DNA of 64,000 nucleotides. Origin: Staphylococcus sp. ACRSN. GTDB lineage: Bacteria; Bacillota; Bacilli; Staphylococcales; Staphylococcaceae. Of the stretch, positions 43,699 through 53,660 are shown piece after piece (the first letter of the stretch is position 1; every line of letters begins with the position of its first letter). Both the position numbers and the translations under genes were made by a program. The stretch lies in the NCBI RefSeq assembly GCF_022346615.1, contig NZ_JAKRNS010000001.1:334591-398590 (forward strand), written 5' to 3'. The notes beneath the pieces were generated by a model that did not search any database, was not told the DNA's origin, and was given only the letters and a program-made list of their open reading frames with translations.

Positions 43699-44583
43699 AT
43701 GATTAGATGTGTGTGCTTAGTAATTGAGAGGGAAGGACTATTATTGCTTGTTCAAGCGAGGAATAGGGAGAAGTATTACTTTCCTGGAGGTAAAATAGAC
43801 CCTGGAGAATTACATATTCAAGCATTACAAAGAGAATTACAAGAGGAACTGCAACTCACAATTCCAGAAGAGAATTTGGAGTATAAGGGTACAATAATAG
43901 GCGATGCTTATCCTCAGCCTAATACTCAGACAGAGTTAAATTGTTTTACAACTGATTTAGATGTGGATTTGTTGGAAGTAAAGTCAGCGCAAGAAATCAC
44001 AGATGTACAGTGGGTCGATATAGAAGATAGAGAGCGAATTGCTCCTGCAGTATTAACATGGATTGACTATTCGAGGGGGATAAAAGAGGCTCAATCCTCA
44101 CCTAGTGGTATCACGTTAATACCTTATCACTCTGATTTTTATGAAATCGTTGAAGGTATTGAGTTGAAAGTTTCAGATAATTTGTTTACAAAAACACCTA
44201 TTGAAAATATTCAACTTGCTCAAACGGATGATGAGCGCCATCCAACATTGGTATTTAATGCAGAGCAGCAATGTATCGGTTTCTTTACATTGCATGCAGG
44301 TGCGGGTGTAAGTCCTTATACGGAAAACATTACTGAAAGTATCTTCTTTAGGTCATTCAGCATTGATGTGAAATATAGAGGATTGGGTTATGCTAAAAAC
44401 GTTATAGAAGTTGTCGAAGATTATGTGAAACATTATTTTCCACAAATTAAATATATCTATCTAACGGTCAATGATGACAATTGGATAGCACAAAATCTAT
44501 ATATGAAATATAACTATGTACATATAGGGGAAAGTTTACTAGAAGGTCGTCCAGTATATAATATGAAGAAAAAGATAAAGTAA
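43699..44583 (+). CDS. Nudix hydrolase-GNAT acetyltransferase fusion protein
   Basis: 294 residues in two parts. Residues 1-130 are a Nudix domain with a full box GKIDPGE-x7-RELQEEL, opening RCVCLVIEREGLLLLVQAR. Residues 140-294 look like a GNAT domain, with FFRSFSIDVKYRGLGYAKNVIE (acetyl-CoA loop RGLGYA) and IYLTVNDDNWIAQNLYMKYNY. It would pair a nucleotide-diphosphate hydrolase with an N-acetyltransferase; neither substrate is known. ATG 43699 with AAGGAG 9 nt upstream; GTG just before is an alternative. One continuous frame, own terminator. Confidence 0.83.
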   Translation: MIRCVCLVIEREGLLLLVQARNREKYYFPGGKIDPGELHIQALQRELQEELQLTIPEENLEYKGTIIGDAYPQPNTQTELNCFTTDLDVDLLEVKSAQEITDVQWVDIEDRERIAPAVLTWIDYSRGIKEAQSSPSGITLIPYHSDFYEIVEGIELKVSDNLFTKTPIENIQLAQTDDERHPTLVFNAEQQCIGFFTLHAGAGVSPYTENITESIFFRSFSIDVKYRGLGYAKNVIEVVEDYVKHYFPQIKYIYLTVNDDNWIAQNLYMKYNYVHIGESLLEGRPVYNMKKKIK

Positions 44584-44588
44584 ATAGA

Positions 44589-44639
44589 AATGCGTCATGT
44601 AACTTAACATCTAGTGTTATTTTACATGACGCATTTTTG
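44589..44639 (+). terminator. terminator of the Nudix-GNAT gene
   Basis: AAATGCGTCATGTAA/TTACATGACGCATTT hairpin with T5. Confidence 0.9.
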
Positions 44640-44688
44640 CCATCTCTTAAAATAGGCGGTATGATGCGTTGCAAAGGAGTGATGTAAA

Positions 44689-45963
44689 ATGAATCTAAAT
44701 GATACGTTGTTTTTATTCTTATGTACTTTGTTAGTTTGGTTGATGACACCTGGTTTAAGTTTGTTTTATGGAGGATTAGTCCAGTCTAAAAATGTATTGA
44801 ATACTGTAATGCAAAGTATGTCTGCAATTGTAGTAGTTACATTTGCATGGATTATACTCGGGTTTAGTTTAGGGTTTGGGTCGGGAAATCATATCCTAGG
44901 GGATTTTACATATTTAGGATTGCAACATGTTGGATTTAACACACAAGCTGATATTTCGCCACATATACCATTGGCATTGTTTATGTTATTTCAGCTAATG
45001 TTTTGTACGATTGCGGTTTCTATTTTATCCGGATCTATTGCAGAAAAGATGAAGTTTATTCCATATTTAATATTTGTGTTTTTATGGGTCATCTTAGTTT
45101 ATAGTCCAGTTGCCCATTGGGTATGGGGTGGCGGTTGGATAGATGAATTAGGTGCTATAGATTATGCAGGTGGCACAGTTGTCCATATTACTTCGGGTAT
45201 TTCAGGGTTAGTATTGGCCATTATGATTGGTGCAGGGAAAAATTTCGATAAACGTCCACCTCATAATTTAATTATTACTTTAATAGGTGCAATTCTGGTT
45301 TGGGTTGGATGGTATGGCTTTAACGTTGGTAGTGCTTTGACATTTGATAGCATTGCTATGACATCATTTGTAAATACAGTCATTGCTGCAAGTGCTGGAT
45401 CATTAGGTTGGTCTGTAATGGAGTATTTAATGAAAAAAACAACGAGTTTAATTGGGATGCTTTCAGGTATGTTAGCTGGTTTAGTAGCTATTACACCAGC
45501 TGCAGGTTTTGTTGGTTATATGAGTGCAATTATTATTGCGATTATTGGAGGAATCTGTTGTTACTTTGCAATTAACTATATTAAAGTGAAATTGAAATAT
45601 AATGATGCGTTAGATGCTTTTGGCATACATGGTATTGGTGGTGTAGTGGGAGCGATACTTACTGGTGTATTTCAATCGCATAGAGTGAATGAAGGCGTAT
45701 CAGACGGAATTGTCTTTGGCGGTGGTGTTGAAACCGTGTGGGTGCAAATCGTTGCTGTAGTAGTGACAATTATATTTAGTGGGGTACTTACATTTGTAAT
45801 AGCGAAATTTATAGGATTATTCAGTGCGTTAGGTACAGATGAAGTGGAAGAAGAGCAAGGTTTGGATTATGTGGTACATGGTGAGCGCGCATACTTTAGT
45901 GGTGAGTTTGGTGAAAGAGATTACTTCAGTGGAGAATTAAATAAGTTTAATAGGAGACCATAG
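44689..45963 (+). CDS. amtB: ammonium transporter
   Basis: 424 residues, 11 transmembrane helices. AmtB motifs: TPGLSLFYGGLVQSKN, PVAHWVWGGGW, DYAGGTVVHITSG (pore His) and DAFGIHGIGGVVG (second pore His). It conducts NH4+/NH3. The cytoplasmic tail carries two consecutive GER[AD]YFSGE[FL] copies; the first fits the usual C-terminal PII-contact region. No glnK follows. AAGGAG precedes the ATG. Confidence 0.95.
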   Translation: MNLNDTLFLFLCTLLVWLMTPGLSLFYGGLVQSKNVLNTVMQSMSAIVVVTFAWIILGFSLGFGSGNHILGDFTYLGLQHVGFNTQADISPHIPLALFMLFQLMFCTIAVSILSGSIAEKMKFIPYLIFVFLWVILVYSPVAHWVWGGGWIDELGAIDYAGGTVVHITSGISGLVLAIMIGAGKNFDKRPPHNLIITLIGAILVWVGWYGFNVGSALTFDSIAMTSFVNTVIAASAGSLGWSVMEYLMKKTTSLIGMLSGMLAGLVAITPAAGFVGYMSAIIIAIIGGICCYFAINYIKVKLKYNDALDAFGIHGIGGVVGAILTGVFQSHRVNEGVSDGIVFGGGVETVWVQIVAVVVTIIFSGVLTFVIAKFIGLFSALGTDEVEEEQGLDYVVHGERAYFSGEFGERDYFSGELNKFNRRP

Positions 45964-46075
45964 GTTATAGAAATGAACTATTTGTCTTAAACAACGTTTT
46001 ATAAATAGTGAAAATATAATAATTGAGAGAATATAAAAGGGTAAAGCAATGGAATGATGCAATATAAAGTAGAGA

Positions 46076-46119
46076 AAATCGCCTCTCAAGCATATAAAAT
46101 AAGTTGGAGAGGCGATTTG
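46076..46119. terminator. bidirectional terminator
   Basis: AATCGCCTCTC...GAGAGGCGATT hairpin between amtB and the convergent YibE/F pair. Confidence 0.8.
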
Positions 46120-46127
46120 TTAAGTGT

Positions 46128-46904
46128 TTAGGATTTATTTTCTTGTTCTTGGCGTTGCTGTTGTTTGATAAGTAGTGCAGATAACCATGCGGTGATTGGG
46201 ATGCTAATAGCTACTGCAATACCTCCGAGCATGATTGAAATAAATTCTTGAACGAAAATTTTAGAATTAATAATGTGGCCAAAAGAATAATTCAGTTTAA
46301 AAAACCAAAAGAATAATGTAAGTTGTCCACCAAAATAAGCTAAGTAAATTGTATTTGCAGACGTAGCTAATATTTCTCTGCCTACACGCATGCCGGAATG
46401 GAATAAATCACTTTGGCTTAATAATGGATTAGCCTGATTTAACTCATACATCGGTGAGCTGATTGTTATTGCTAAATCAATAACGACAGCAATGACCGCA
46501 AGTACAACTGTGAATACCATAAATTTCACCATATCTATGCCGATATTCATAGAAAAAATATACGTTTCGTCTTGTTGTTCTGTTGTAAATCCTTGTAAGT
46601 GACCAATAGATACTGAAAGATAGATGCCAACAATTAAGATGATCGTTGTGAGTATTGTGGCATAGAAAGCAGCTTTGGTCTTTGTGTTGTAACTATTCAG
46701 TACAAATAAATTACAACATGCAATTACGATACAAAAAATTAATGTGACGATATAAATTGGTGCGCCAAACATAATGAAAATAATAGATAATAATAATATA
46801 ACGAAGTTAAGGAATAGTGTTAGGTAGGAAACGAGACCTTTCTTTCCTCCGAATATTACCATTAATATGAATAATAATATTCCTAATATAGTTGTTACAC
46901 TCAT
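46128..46904 (-). CDS. YibE/F-like membrane protein (second of a pair)
   Basis: 258 residues, about 6-7 transmembrane helices, with the family blocks GMRVGREILATSANTIYLAYFGG and DLAITISSPMYE. Function unknown. It overlaps the upstream paralogous gene by 4 nt (ATGA), so the two probably form a hetero-oligomeric membrane complex. The same pair lies upstream of gltC in S. aureus. Confidence 0.8.
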   Translation of the reverse strand: MSVTTILGILLFILMVIFGGKKGLVSYLTLFLNFVILLLSIIFIMFGAPIYIVTLIFCIVIACCNLFVLNSYNTKTKAAFYATILTTIILIVGIYLSVSIGHLQGFTTEQQDETYIFSMNIGIDMVKFMVFTVVLAVIAVVIDLAITISSPMYELNQANPLLSQSDLFHSGMRVGREILATSANTIYLAYFGGQLTLFFWFFKLNYSFGHIINSKIFVQEFISIMLGGIAVAISIPITAWLSALLIKQQQRQEQENKS

Positions 46905-48013
46905 TGTTTAGCACCTCGCATTTTAAACCATACTTGCATAAGTATGATGGTGATAGGTATCGTCAATACAATTCCTATGCCGCCAGTAATGGCTCTAGAT
47001 ACTTCTAGTGACCAATTCATAGATATAGTATACGTAATAGTGTTTCCATTTTTTAAATAAATTAAGAGCATGGGCAAGCTACCAGATAGGTATGAAAACA
47101 AAAGTATATTGGTCATTGTTCCCATGATATCTTGGCCGATATTACGACCTGCTAAAGCCCAACGAGTCATACTAATATCAGGCGTGCGACGTAATATTTC
47201 ATGCATGCCACTTGCAATTGTAATAGCGACATCCATAACTGCACCAAGGGACCCGATCATGACTGATGATAAAAAGATTTCTTTTGGTGGTAAAGTTAAA
47301 AAACTCATCGTTTCAAATTTAAGCCCTTTGCCATCAGTTAACTCTATAACTAAATGTGTGACGCCAATACAAATGAATGTACCGAGCAATGTACTAATAA
47401 TGGTGATTAAGGTTCGCCACTGCCATCCTGTTACCAGTAGTAAGGTGAAAATAGTCGATATGATAATTCCGATGCTTACCAACAAGAACAGACTAATATT
47501 TGGTGATTGATTGTGAATCATTATTGCTAGAATTACAACACCTGAATTAATCACTAATGATATTAGAGATTGTAAACCAATTTTTCTACCAACTAAAAGT
47601 ACAGTTAAAAGGAATATACCCGTTACTGCAACTAGCAGACTATCACGCTTTTTCTCAGTGATATATGCATCGTTAGGGTGTTTGTCGATATGAAGTAACA
47701 CCTTGTTATGTTTCGAGAAGGCTTCACTATCAGCTTGTGAAGCTATGTAATTATTTTCAATAGTTGCAGTTTGTCCATCAAATTTACCGTTTAATATTTT
47801 GATTGTTAGTTTCTGAGTGTGCTTTGTATCTTTATTGTGATGATCATCTGTTACATGGGATGTCGATACATTTTCGACTTTGGTGATTTCGCCAATTGTA
47901 TTATGGTAAAATTTAGCATTTACAAAAGTGAAAATAAACACCCCGATGAAGATGATACAAAACAGTAAGATGACCCAATTGAATGGGCGTTTTAAAAATA
48001 AATTCAACTTCAT
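46901..48013 (-). CDS. YibE/F family membrane protein
   Basis: 370 residues. One N-terminal TM, an extracytoplasmic domain of about 100 residues with a His/Asp-rich patch (HVTDDHHNKDTKH), then about 7 TM helices with DVAITIASGMHEI and GRNIGQDIMGTMTNILLFSYLSG. The YibE/F blocks are shared with the downstream partner, which lacks the outer domain. The His-rich loop could bind a metal. Function unknown. Confidence 0.83.
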   Translation of the reverse strand: MKLNLFLKRPFNWVILLFCIIFIGVFIFTFVNAKFYHNTIGEITKVENVSTSHVTDDHHNKDTKHTQKLTIKILNGKFDGQTATIENNYIASQADSEAFSKHNKVLLHIDKHPNDAYITEKKRDSLLVAVTGIFLLTVLLVGRKIGLQSLISLVINSGVVILAIMIHNQSPNISLFLLVSIGIIISTIFTLLLVTGWQWRTLITIISTLLGTFICIGVTHLVIELTDGKGLKFETMSFLTLPPKEIFLSSVMIGSLGAVMDVAITIASGMHEILRRTPDISMTRWALAGRNIGQDIMGTMTNILLFSYLSGSLPMLLIYLKNGNTITYTISMNWSLEVSRAITGGIGIVLTIPITIILMQVWFKMRGAKQ

Positions 48014-48110
48014 GATTGTATTTCAATCCTCTCTCTTTAGACAATGTGATTATACGCCCATGAAAATATGAATTCAAAGATTTATATGTTTCTCATTTCA
48101 GTTATATAAA

Positions 48111-48998
48111 TTAATGATAAGTTGCACTACGACTAAGCAGCTGATCAATTGTAGACTGCATCAGTTGGATATCATTTTTTCTATTATCTGTTCTCGTAAC
48201 ACTACAAATGGTTCTTTTGAGCTCTGTATGATTAAGCGGAATATCAACCCACTTTGTTGGATTCCGGTCTAAGAAATGATACGTTGCTGTGATAATATAA
48301 CCGCGTTCATGATTTAATAAATATTGAGCCAACTGTGGATGTGTAACGGTTTGAATGGGTTTTTCGAGTACTTTACTTAAAATTTGTTTAATACTATTGG
48401 GTAATGCATAGAGTTCGTAAATTGATTTATTTGAAAACTGAACTAATGGCGGATTAGTAGCCATTGTGATGGGATCGTCTTTGGGTGCATATATATGATA
48501 GTTTTCTTCGAATAACGGATTGATCTTTAGCCTTGGATTTTGTTTAATGGTATGTGTTAGGTCGGTAAAGCCGATATCGATTTGATCAGTTAATAAGGCA
48601 CTTATAATTTCTTCTTCTTCCATTAGTATTGGTTCGATGATGGATTCGCTTTGATTTTCAAAGGACTGAATTAATAAAGTTAACACTTGAGAGATATAAC
48701 TTTCGACATAACCAATTCGAATAATAAAATGATTTGATCGAGATTGTTTATGAAATAAACGTTTCGTTTCGTCCAATTGATCAATTATTTTTGTAGCTTC
48801 TGCAAATAATTGTTTACCCGAATCTGTTAAATAAATATTACGACCTTCTCTTTTGAATAAAGTGACTTGTAGTTCTTCTTCTAATTGTGTGATTTGTCTA
48901 CTAATTGCTGATTGTGCAATGTCTAATTCGAGTGCTGCCTCAGATAAATGCTCCCGTTTAGCTACTTCTATAAAATACTTTAATTGCTTGATCTCCAA
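48111..48998 (-). CDS. gltC: LysR-type regulator GltC
   Basis: 295 residues; N-terminal LysR HTH (HLSEAALELDIAQSAISRQITQLEEEL) and effector domain. Divergent from gltB across 142 nt, the arrangement of GltC, which activates gltAB in B. subtilis and staphylococci according to glutamate/2-oxoglutarate status. Intact. Confidence 0.9.
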   Translation of the reverse strand: MEIKQLKYFIEVAKREHLSEAALELDIAQSAISRQITQLEEELQVTLFKREGRNIYLTDSGKQLFAEATKIIDQLDETKRLFHKQSRSNHFIIRIGYVESYISQVLTLLIQSFENQSESIIEPILMEEEEIISALLTDQIDIGFTDLTHTIKQNPRLKINPLFEENYHIYAPKDDPITMATNPPLVQFSNKSIYELYALPNSIKQILSKVLEKPIQTVTHPQLAQYLLNHERGYIITATYHFLDRNPTKWVDIPLNHTELKRTICSVTRTDNRKNDIQLMQSTIDQLLSRSATYH

Positions 48999-49027
48999 TA
49001 TTTAATCCCCCATTAATTAACTATTGT

Positions 49028-49055
49028 TCTAATAATTAGAATGATATCATCTAAT
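49028..49055. promoter_or_regulatory. probable GltC operator
   Basis: TCTAAT-A-ATTAGA perfect palindrome (49028-49040) plus a third TCTAAT half-site at 49050-49055, centred in the gltC/gltB gap. Confidence 0.6.
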
Positions 49056-49140
49056 TTATATATTGAACAGATTAATCAACTGCTATATAGTTTACTTACT
49101 TAATTTAATATTCAGAATTTTCGTAAAAGAGGTGAACATC

Positions 49141-52100
49141 ATGCTCGAATATAATAAAAAATTGGGCTTATATGATAGTCGTGAGGAACATGATGCATGT
49201 GGTATAGGATTTTATGCCAATATGGATAATAAAAGAAATCATGATATAGTTGAAAAATCATTAGAAATGTTGCGTAGATTGGACCATCGTGGTGGCGTAG
49301 GTGCTGATGGCGTGACGGGTGATGGCGCAGGTATCATGACTGAAGTACCGTACGACTATTTTTCAAAAAATATAGATTTAGAATTGCCTGAAGAGGGGCA
49401 TTATGCAGTTGGTATGTTTTTTGCAAAAGAGAAAATAGCTGGTTCGAAACATGAAGCGCAATTTAATGCACATTTTGAAGCGGAAGGCTTATCAGTAATT
49501 GGCTACAGAGATGTACCGGTAGATGTAACAGCGATTGCACCACACGTTGCAGCTACGATGCCGCATATTCAGCAGGTATTTGTATCTTTAAATGATGTTT
49601 CACATGTAGAACGCATGCTATTTTTAGCTCGTAAACAAATCGAAAATTATGCAAATCAACAAGATTTGGATTTATATTTTACTAGTTTGTCTAATAGAAC
49701 AATTGTCTATAAAGGTTGGTTACGTTCCGATCAAATCAAAGCACTATATTTAGATTTAAACAATGAAACTTATGTTTCTAAATTGGGGCTCGTACATTCA
49801 AGATTTAGTACTAATACATTTCCTAGTTGGAAACGTGCACATCCTAATAGATTGTTGATGCACAATGGTGAAATCAATACGATTAAAGGTAATGTTAATT
49901 GGATGAGAGCAAGACAAAACGAATTAATCGAAACGGTTTTCGGTGATGAAAAAAACAAAGTGAAAGAAATTGTTGATGAAGATGGCAGTGACTCTGCAAT
50001 AGTAGATAATGCGTTAGAGTTTTTATCATTAGCAATGGAACCTGAACGTGCAGCGATGTTAATGATTCCAGAACCATGGCTATATAATAAAGCTAACGAT
50101 GCCAATGTTCGTGCGTTTTATGAATTCTATAGTTATTTAATGGAACCGTGGGATGGACCTACAATGATTTCGTTTTGTAATGGCGATAAAATTGGTGCAT
50201 TAACAGATAGAAATGGATTGCGTCCAGGGCGTTATACAATTACGAATGATAATTATATTGTCTTTTCATCCGAAGTAGGTGTGATTGATGTACCAGAAGA
50301 AGAAGTTGCTTATAAGGGTCAATTGAATCCTGGAAAATTATTATTAGTAGACTTTAAAGAAAATAAAGTCATTGAAAATAATGAATTGAAAACACGTATT
50401 GCAGATGAATTACCGTATGAAAGTTGGCTTGAACAATTTTCAGTAGACTTAAAATTAGACCAAGTAAAATATGAATCTTCTAAATGGAATGAAGAAACAT
50501 TAACTAAATTGCAAAAACAATTTGTTTATACTAAGGAAGAAATGGACAAATACATGACTGAATTAGTGGAAAGTAAGAAGGATCCAATTGGTGCGATGGG
50601 CTATGATGTACCCATTGCGGTATTGAACGAAAAAGATGAAACATTGTTTAATTACTTTAAACAATTGTTTGCACAAGTTACGAACCCACCTATTGACGCT
50701 TATCGTGAAAAAATAGTAACGAGTGAATTAAGTTATCTAGGAAGTGAAGGTAACTTATTGGATCCAAATGAAGACGTCTTAAATAGAATACAACTTAAAA
50801 AACCAGTCATCACGGAAGCTCAATTAGACGCTATTGAAAATAGTAGATTTAATGTAAAACATCTTTCGACTATATATCGTGAAGATTTAGAAATGGCACT
50901 TGATGCATTAGGTTCACAAGCAATTCGTGCAGTCAAAGATGGAAATGAAATTTTGGTGCTAGATGATCGTGTGTTGGAAACAGAAGATGGTTATGCGATG
51001 CCTATGTTATTGGCTTTAAGTCACATACATCAGTTATTGATAAGAGAAGGACTACGTATGCGTACAAGTCTTGTAGCTTTATCTGGAGAAACGAGAGAAG
51101 TGCATCACGTTGCTTGTTTATTAGGCTATGGCGCAAATGCCGTTGTACCTTATTTAGCACAGAGAACAATAGAACAATTGGTGTTGAAGCAACGTATTGA
51201 AGGTGAAGTAGCGGAAAATGTACAAGCGTATACAGATACTTTATCTGAAGGTGTTATTAAAGTCATGGCAAAAATGGGTATTTCGACTGTTCAAAGTTAT
51301 CAAGGTGCACAAATTTTTGAAGCAATTGGCTTGTCTGATGAAGTTATCGATAAATATTTTACAGGTACACAATCTAAATTGTCCGGTATATCCATTCATA
51401 TGATAGATCGGGAAAATAAAGAAAGACAGAAACCAAAAAGTGAATATATAGAGTCTGGAAGTACGTTCCAATGGCGTCAACAAGGTCAACATCATGCCTT
51501 TAATCCAACTTCAATTCATTTGTTACAACATGCTTGTCGTTCAAATGACTATGCAAAATTCAAGCAATTTTCAACTGATGTAAATCATAAACGTACCGAC
51601 CATATACGTCATTTAATGGAATTTAAAACGCAATCACCTATAGATATAAGCCAAGTAGAACCAGCAAGTGATATCGTAAAACGTTTTAATACAGGAGCGA
51701 TGAGTTATGGTTCTATCTCTGAAGAAGCACATCAAACATTAGCAGAAGCGATGAATCGCATGGGTGGTAAGAGTAATAGTGGTGAAGGTGGAGAGAACCC
51801 AGAACGTTATACGATTGATGACGAAGGTCGAAATCATTCTAGTGCTATTAAACAAGTTGCATCAGGTAGATTTGGTGTCACGAGTGATTACTTGCAACAT
51901 GCAAAAGAAATTCAAATTAAAGTTGCTCAAGGGGCTAAGCCAGGTGAAGGTGGACAATTACCAGGTACAAAAGTCTATCCATGGATTGCTGAAGTAAGGG
52001 GTTCAACACCTGGTATTGGATTGATTTCTCCGCCACCACATCATGATATCTATTCAATAGAAGATTTAGCACAGTTGATTCACGATTTAAAAAATGCTAA

Positions 52101-53640
52101 TAAAGAAGCCAATATTACAGTGAAACTTGTGTCTAAGACAGGTGTTGGTACGATTGCTGCAGGTGTTGCAAAAGCTTATGCAGATAAGATCGTTATCAGT
52201 GGATATGATGGTGGTACAGGTGCTTCTCCTAAGACAAGTATTCAACATGCTGGTGTCCCATGGGAGATTGGACTTGCTGAAACACATCAAACACTTATGA
52301 TGAATGATTTAAGATCAAGAGTGAAAGTCGAAACAGATGGTAAATTGCTGACAGGTAAAGACGTTGCTTATGCTTGTGCATTAGGTGCAGAAGAATTCGG
52401 TTTCGCTACTGCTCCACTTGTAGTATTGGGTTGTATCATGATGCGTGTATGTCATAAGGATACATGTCCGGTTGGTATTGCGACTCAAAACCAAGATTTA
52501 CGTGCGTTATATAATGGTCGTGCAGATCATGTCGTAAACTTCATGCATTTTGTCGCTGAAGAATTGAGAGAAATCTTAGCTGAATTAGGATTGAAATCTG
52601 TTGAAGAATTAATCGGTCGAACAGATTTACTACAACGTACAACTAATTTAGCTTCACGTCGTCCGAAAGCTGCTGCAATGAATGTTGAAGCGTTACTATA
52701 TCAACATGAAGGTGATCGCTTTAAGAAAATTGAACAAAATCATCATTTGGATGTAAGTCTTGATATGACAAGATTATATCCAGAAGCTAAAACAGCAATT
52801 GAACAGGGAACATCATTCACTGGTGAATATATATTAAACAATGAACAACGTGACGTCGGTGTAATAACTGGTAGTGCGATTACAAATGCACATGGAACAG
52901 AAGGATTACCTGAAGATACGATTTATGCCAAGACTACTGGTCATGCTGGACAAAGTTTAGCTGCATATACGCCAAAAGGATTTACAGTACATCATACAGG
53001 TGACGCCAATGATTATGTTGGTAAAGGATTGTCCGGAGGTAAAATTATTATCAATGCTCCTAATAATCAACGCGAAAAAGAAATAATAGCAGGTAATGTA
53101 TGTTTCTATGGTGCATCTGAAGGTAAGGCATTTATCAATGGTAAAGCGGGTGAGCGTTTCTGTATTCGTAATAGTGGTGTTCAAGCTGTCGTTGAAGGTA
53201 TTGGAGATCACGGATTAGAATATATGACTGGTGGTCGTATTGTAATACTTGGTGATGTTGGTAAAAACTTTGGTCAAGGTATGAGTGGTGGAGTAAGTTA
53301 TATCTTCCCTTCAAATGTAAAACAATTTAAAAAAGAACATGAACTAGATACATTAGATTTTGATGCAATTACAGTTGAAGAAGAACGTTCAGTATTAAAA
53401 GAAATGTTAGAGGCACACGTCAAATATACAGATAGTACAAAGGCTAAAGAAATCTTAGCTGATTTTGATAATATTGCGAGTAAAGTTGTGAAAGTAATAC
53501 CTAAAGACTATAAATTAATGATGCAAAAAATTGATTTACAAAAACGCAGTTCAAGTCAATTAGACGAAGCTTTATTAAAAGCCTTTAACGACAAACGCAC
53601 AAATATTGAATCAGAACAACAATTGAGTGCCGTTTACTAA
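49141..53640 (+). CDS. gltB: glutamate synthase (NADPH), large subunit
   Basis: 1499 residues. N-terminal class II glutaminase with catalytic Cys in HDACGIGFYANM (about Cys20 of the precursor), central domain, FMN/glutamate-forming domain (GEGGENPERY; KPGEGGQLPG; GYDGGTGASP), 3Fe-4S cysteines in CIMMRVCHKDTCPVGIAT, and the C-terminal beta-helix with many G-rich turns. Makes glutamate from glutamine and 2-oxoglutarate. ATG 49141 with GAGGTG 6-7 nt upstream; the open frame extends 78 nt earlier without a site. gltD follows by 20 nt. Confidence 0.97.
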   Translation: MLEYNKKLGLYDSREEHDACGIGFYANMDNKRNHDIVEKSLEMLRRLDHRGGVGADGVTGDGAGIMTEVPYDYFSKNIDLELPEEGHYAVGMFFAKEKIAGSKHEAQFNAHFEAEGLSVIGYRDVPVDVTAIAPHVAATMPHIQQVFVSLNDVSHVERMLFLARKQIENYANQQDLDLYFTSLSNRTIVYKGWLRSDQIKALYLDLNNETYVSKLGLVHSRFSTNTFPSWKRAHPNRLLMHNGEINTIKGNVNWMRARQNELIETVFGDEKNKVKEIVDEDGSDSAIVDNALEFLSLAMEPERAAMLMIPEPWLYNKANDANVRAFYEFYSYLMEPWDGPTMISFCNGDKIGALTDRNGLRPGRYTITNDNYIVFSSEVGVIDVPEEEVAYKGQLNPGKLLLVDFKENKVIENNELKTRIADELPYESWLEQFSVDLKLDQVKYESSKWNEETLTKLQKQFVYTKEEMDKYMTELVESKKDPIGAMGYDVPIAVLNEKDETLFNYFKQLFAQVTNPPIDAYREKIVTSELSYLGSEGNLLDPNEDVLNRIQLKKPVITEAQLDAIENSRFNVKHLSTIYREDLEMALDALGSQAIRAVKDGNEILVLDDRVLETEDGYAMPMLLALSHIHQLLIREGLRMRTSLVALSGETREVHHVACLLGYGANAVVPYLAQRTIEQLVLKQRIEGEVAENVQAYTDTLSEGVIKVMAKMGISTVQSYQGAQIFEAIGLSDEVIDKYFTGTQSKLSGISIHMIDRENKERQKPKSEYIESGSTFQWRQQGQHHAFNPTSIHLLQHACRSNDYAKFKQFSTDVNHKRTDHIRHLMEFKTQSPIDISQVEPASDIVKRFNTGAMSYGSISEEAHQTLAEAMNRMGGKSNSGEGGENPERYTIDDEGRNHSSAIKQVASGRFGVTSDYLQHAKEIQIKVAQGAKPGEGGQLPGTKVYPWIAEVRGSTPGIGLISPPPHHDIYSIEDLAQLIHDLKNANKEANITVKLVSKTGVGTIAAGVAKAYADKIVISGYDGGTGASPKTSIQHAGVPWEIGLAETHQTLMMNDLRSRVKVETDGKLLTGKDVAYACALGAEEFGFATAPLVVLGCIMMRVCHKDTCPVGIATQNQDLRALYNGRADHVVNFMHFVAEELREILAELGLKSVEELIGRTDLLQRTTNLASRRPKAAAMNVEALLYQHEGDRFKKIEQNHHLDVSLDMTRLYPEAKTAIEQGTSFTGEYILNNEQRDVGVITGSAITNAHGTEGLPEDTIYAKTTGHAGQSLAAYTPKGFTVHHTGDANDYVGKGLSGGKIIINAPNNQREKEIIAGNVCFYGASEGKAFINGKAGERFCIRNSGVQAVVEGIGDHGLEYMTGGRIVILGDVGKNFGQGMSGGVSYIFPSNVKQFKKEHELDTLDFDAITVEEERSVLKEMLEAHVKYTDSTKAKEILADFDNIASKVVKVIPKDYKLMMQKIDLQKRSSSQLDEALLKAFNDKRTNIESEQQLSAVY

Positions 53641-53660
53641 TCATAGAGGGGGGAATTATC

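Noticed and set aside
49770..50105. Long antisense frames in gltB, allD, ilvD and guaA
   Set aside because: Shadows of well-identified genes, without ribosome sites.
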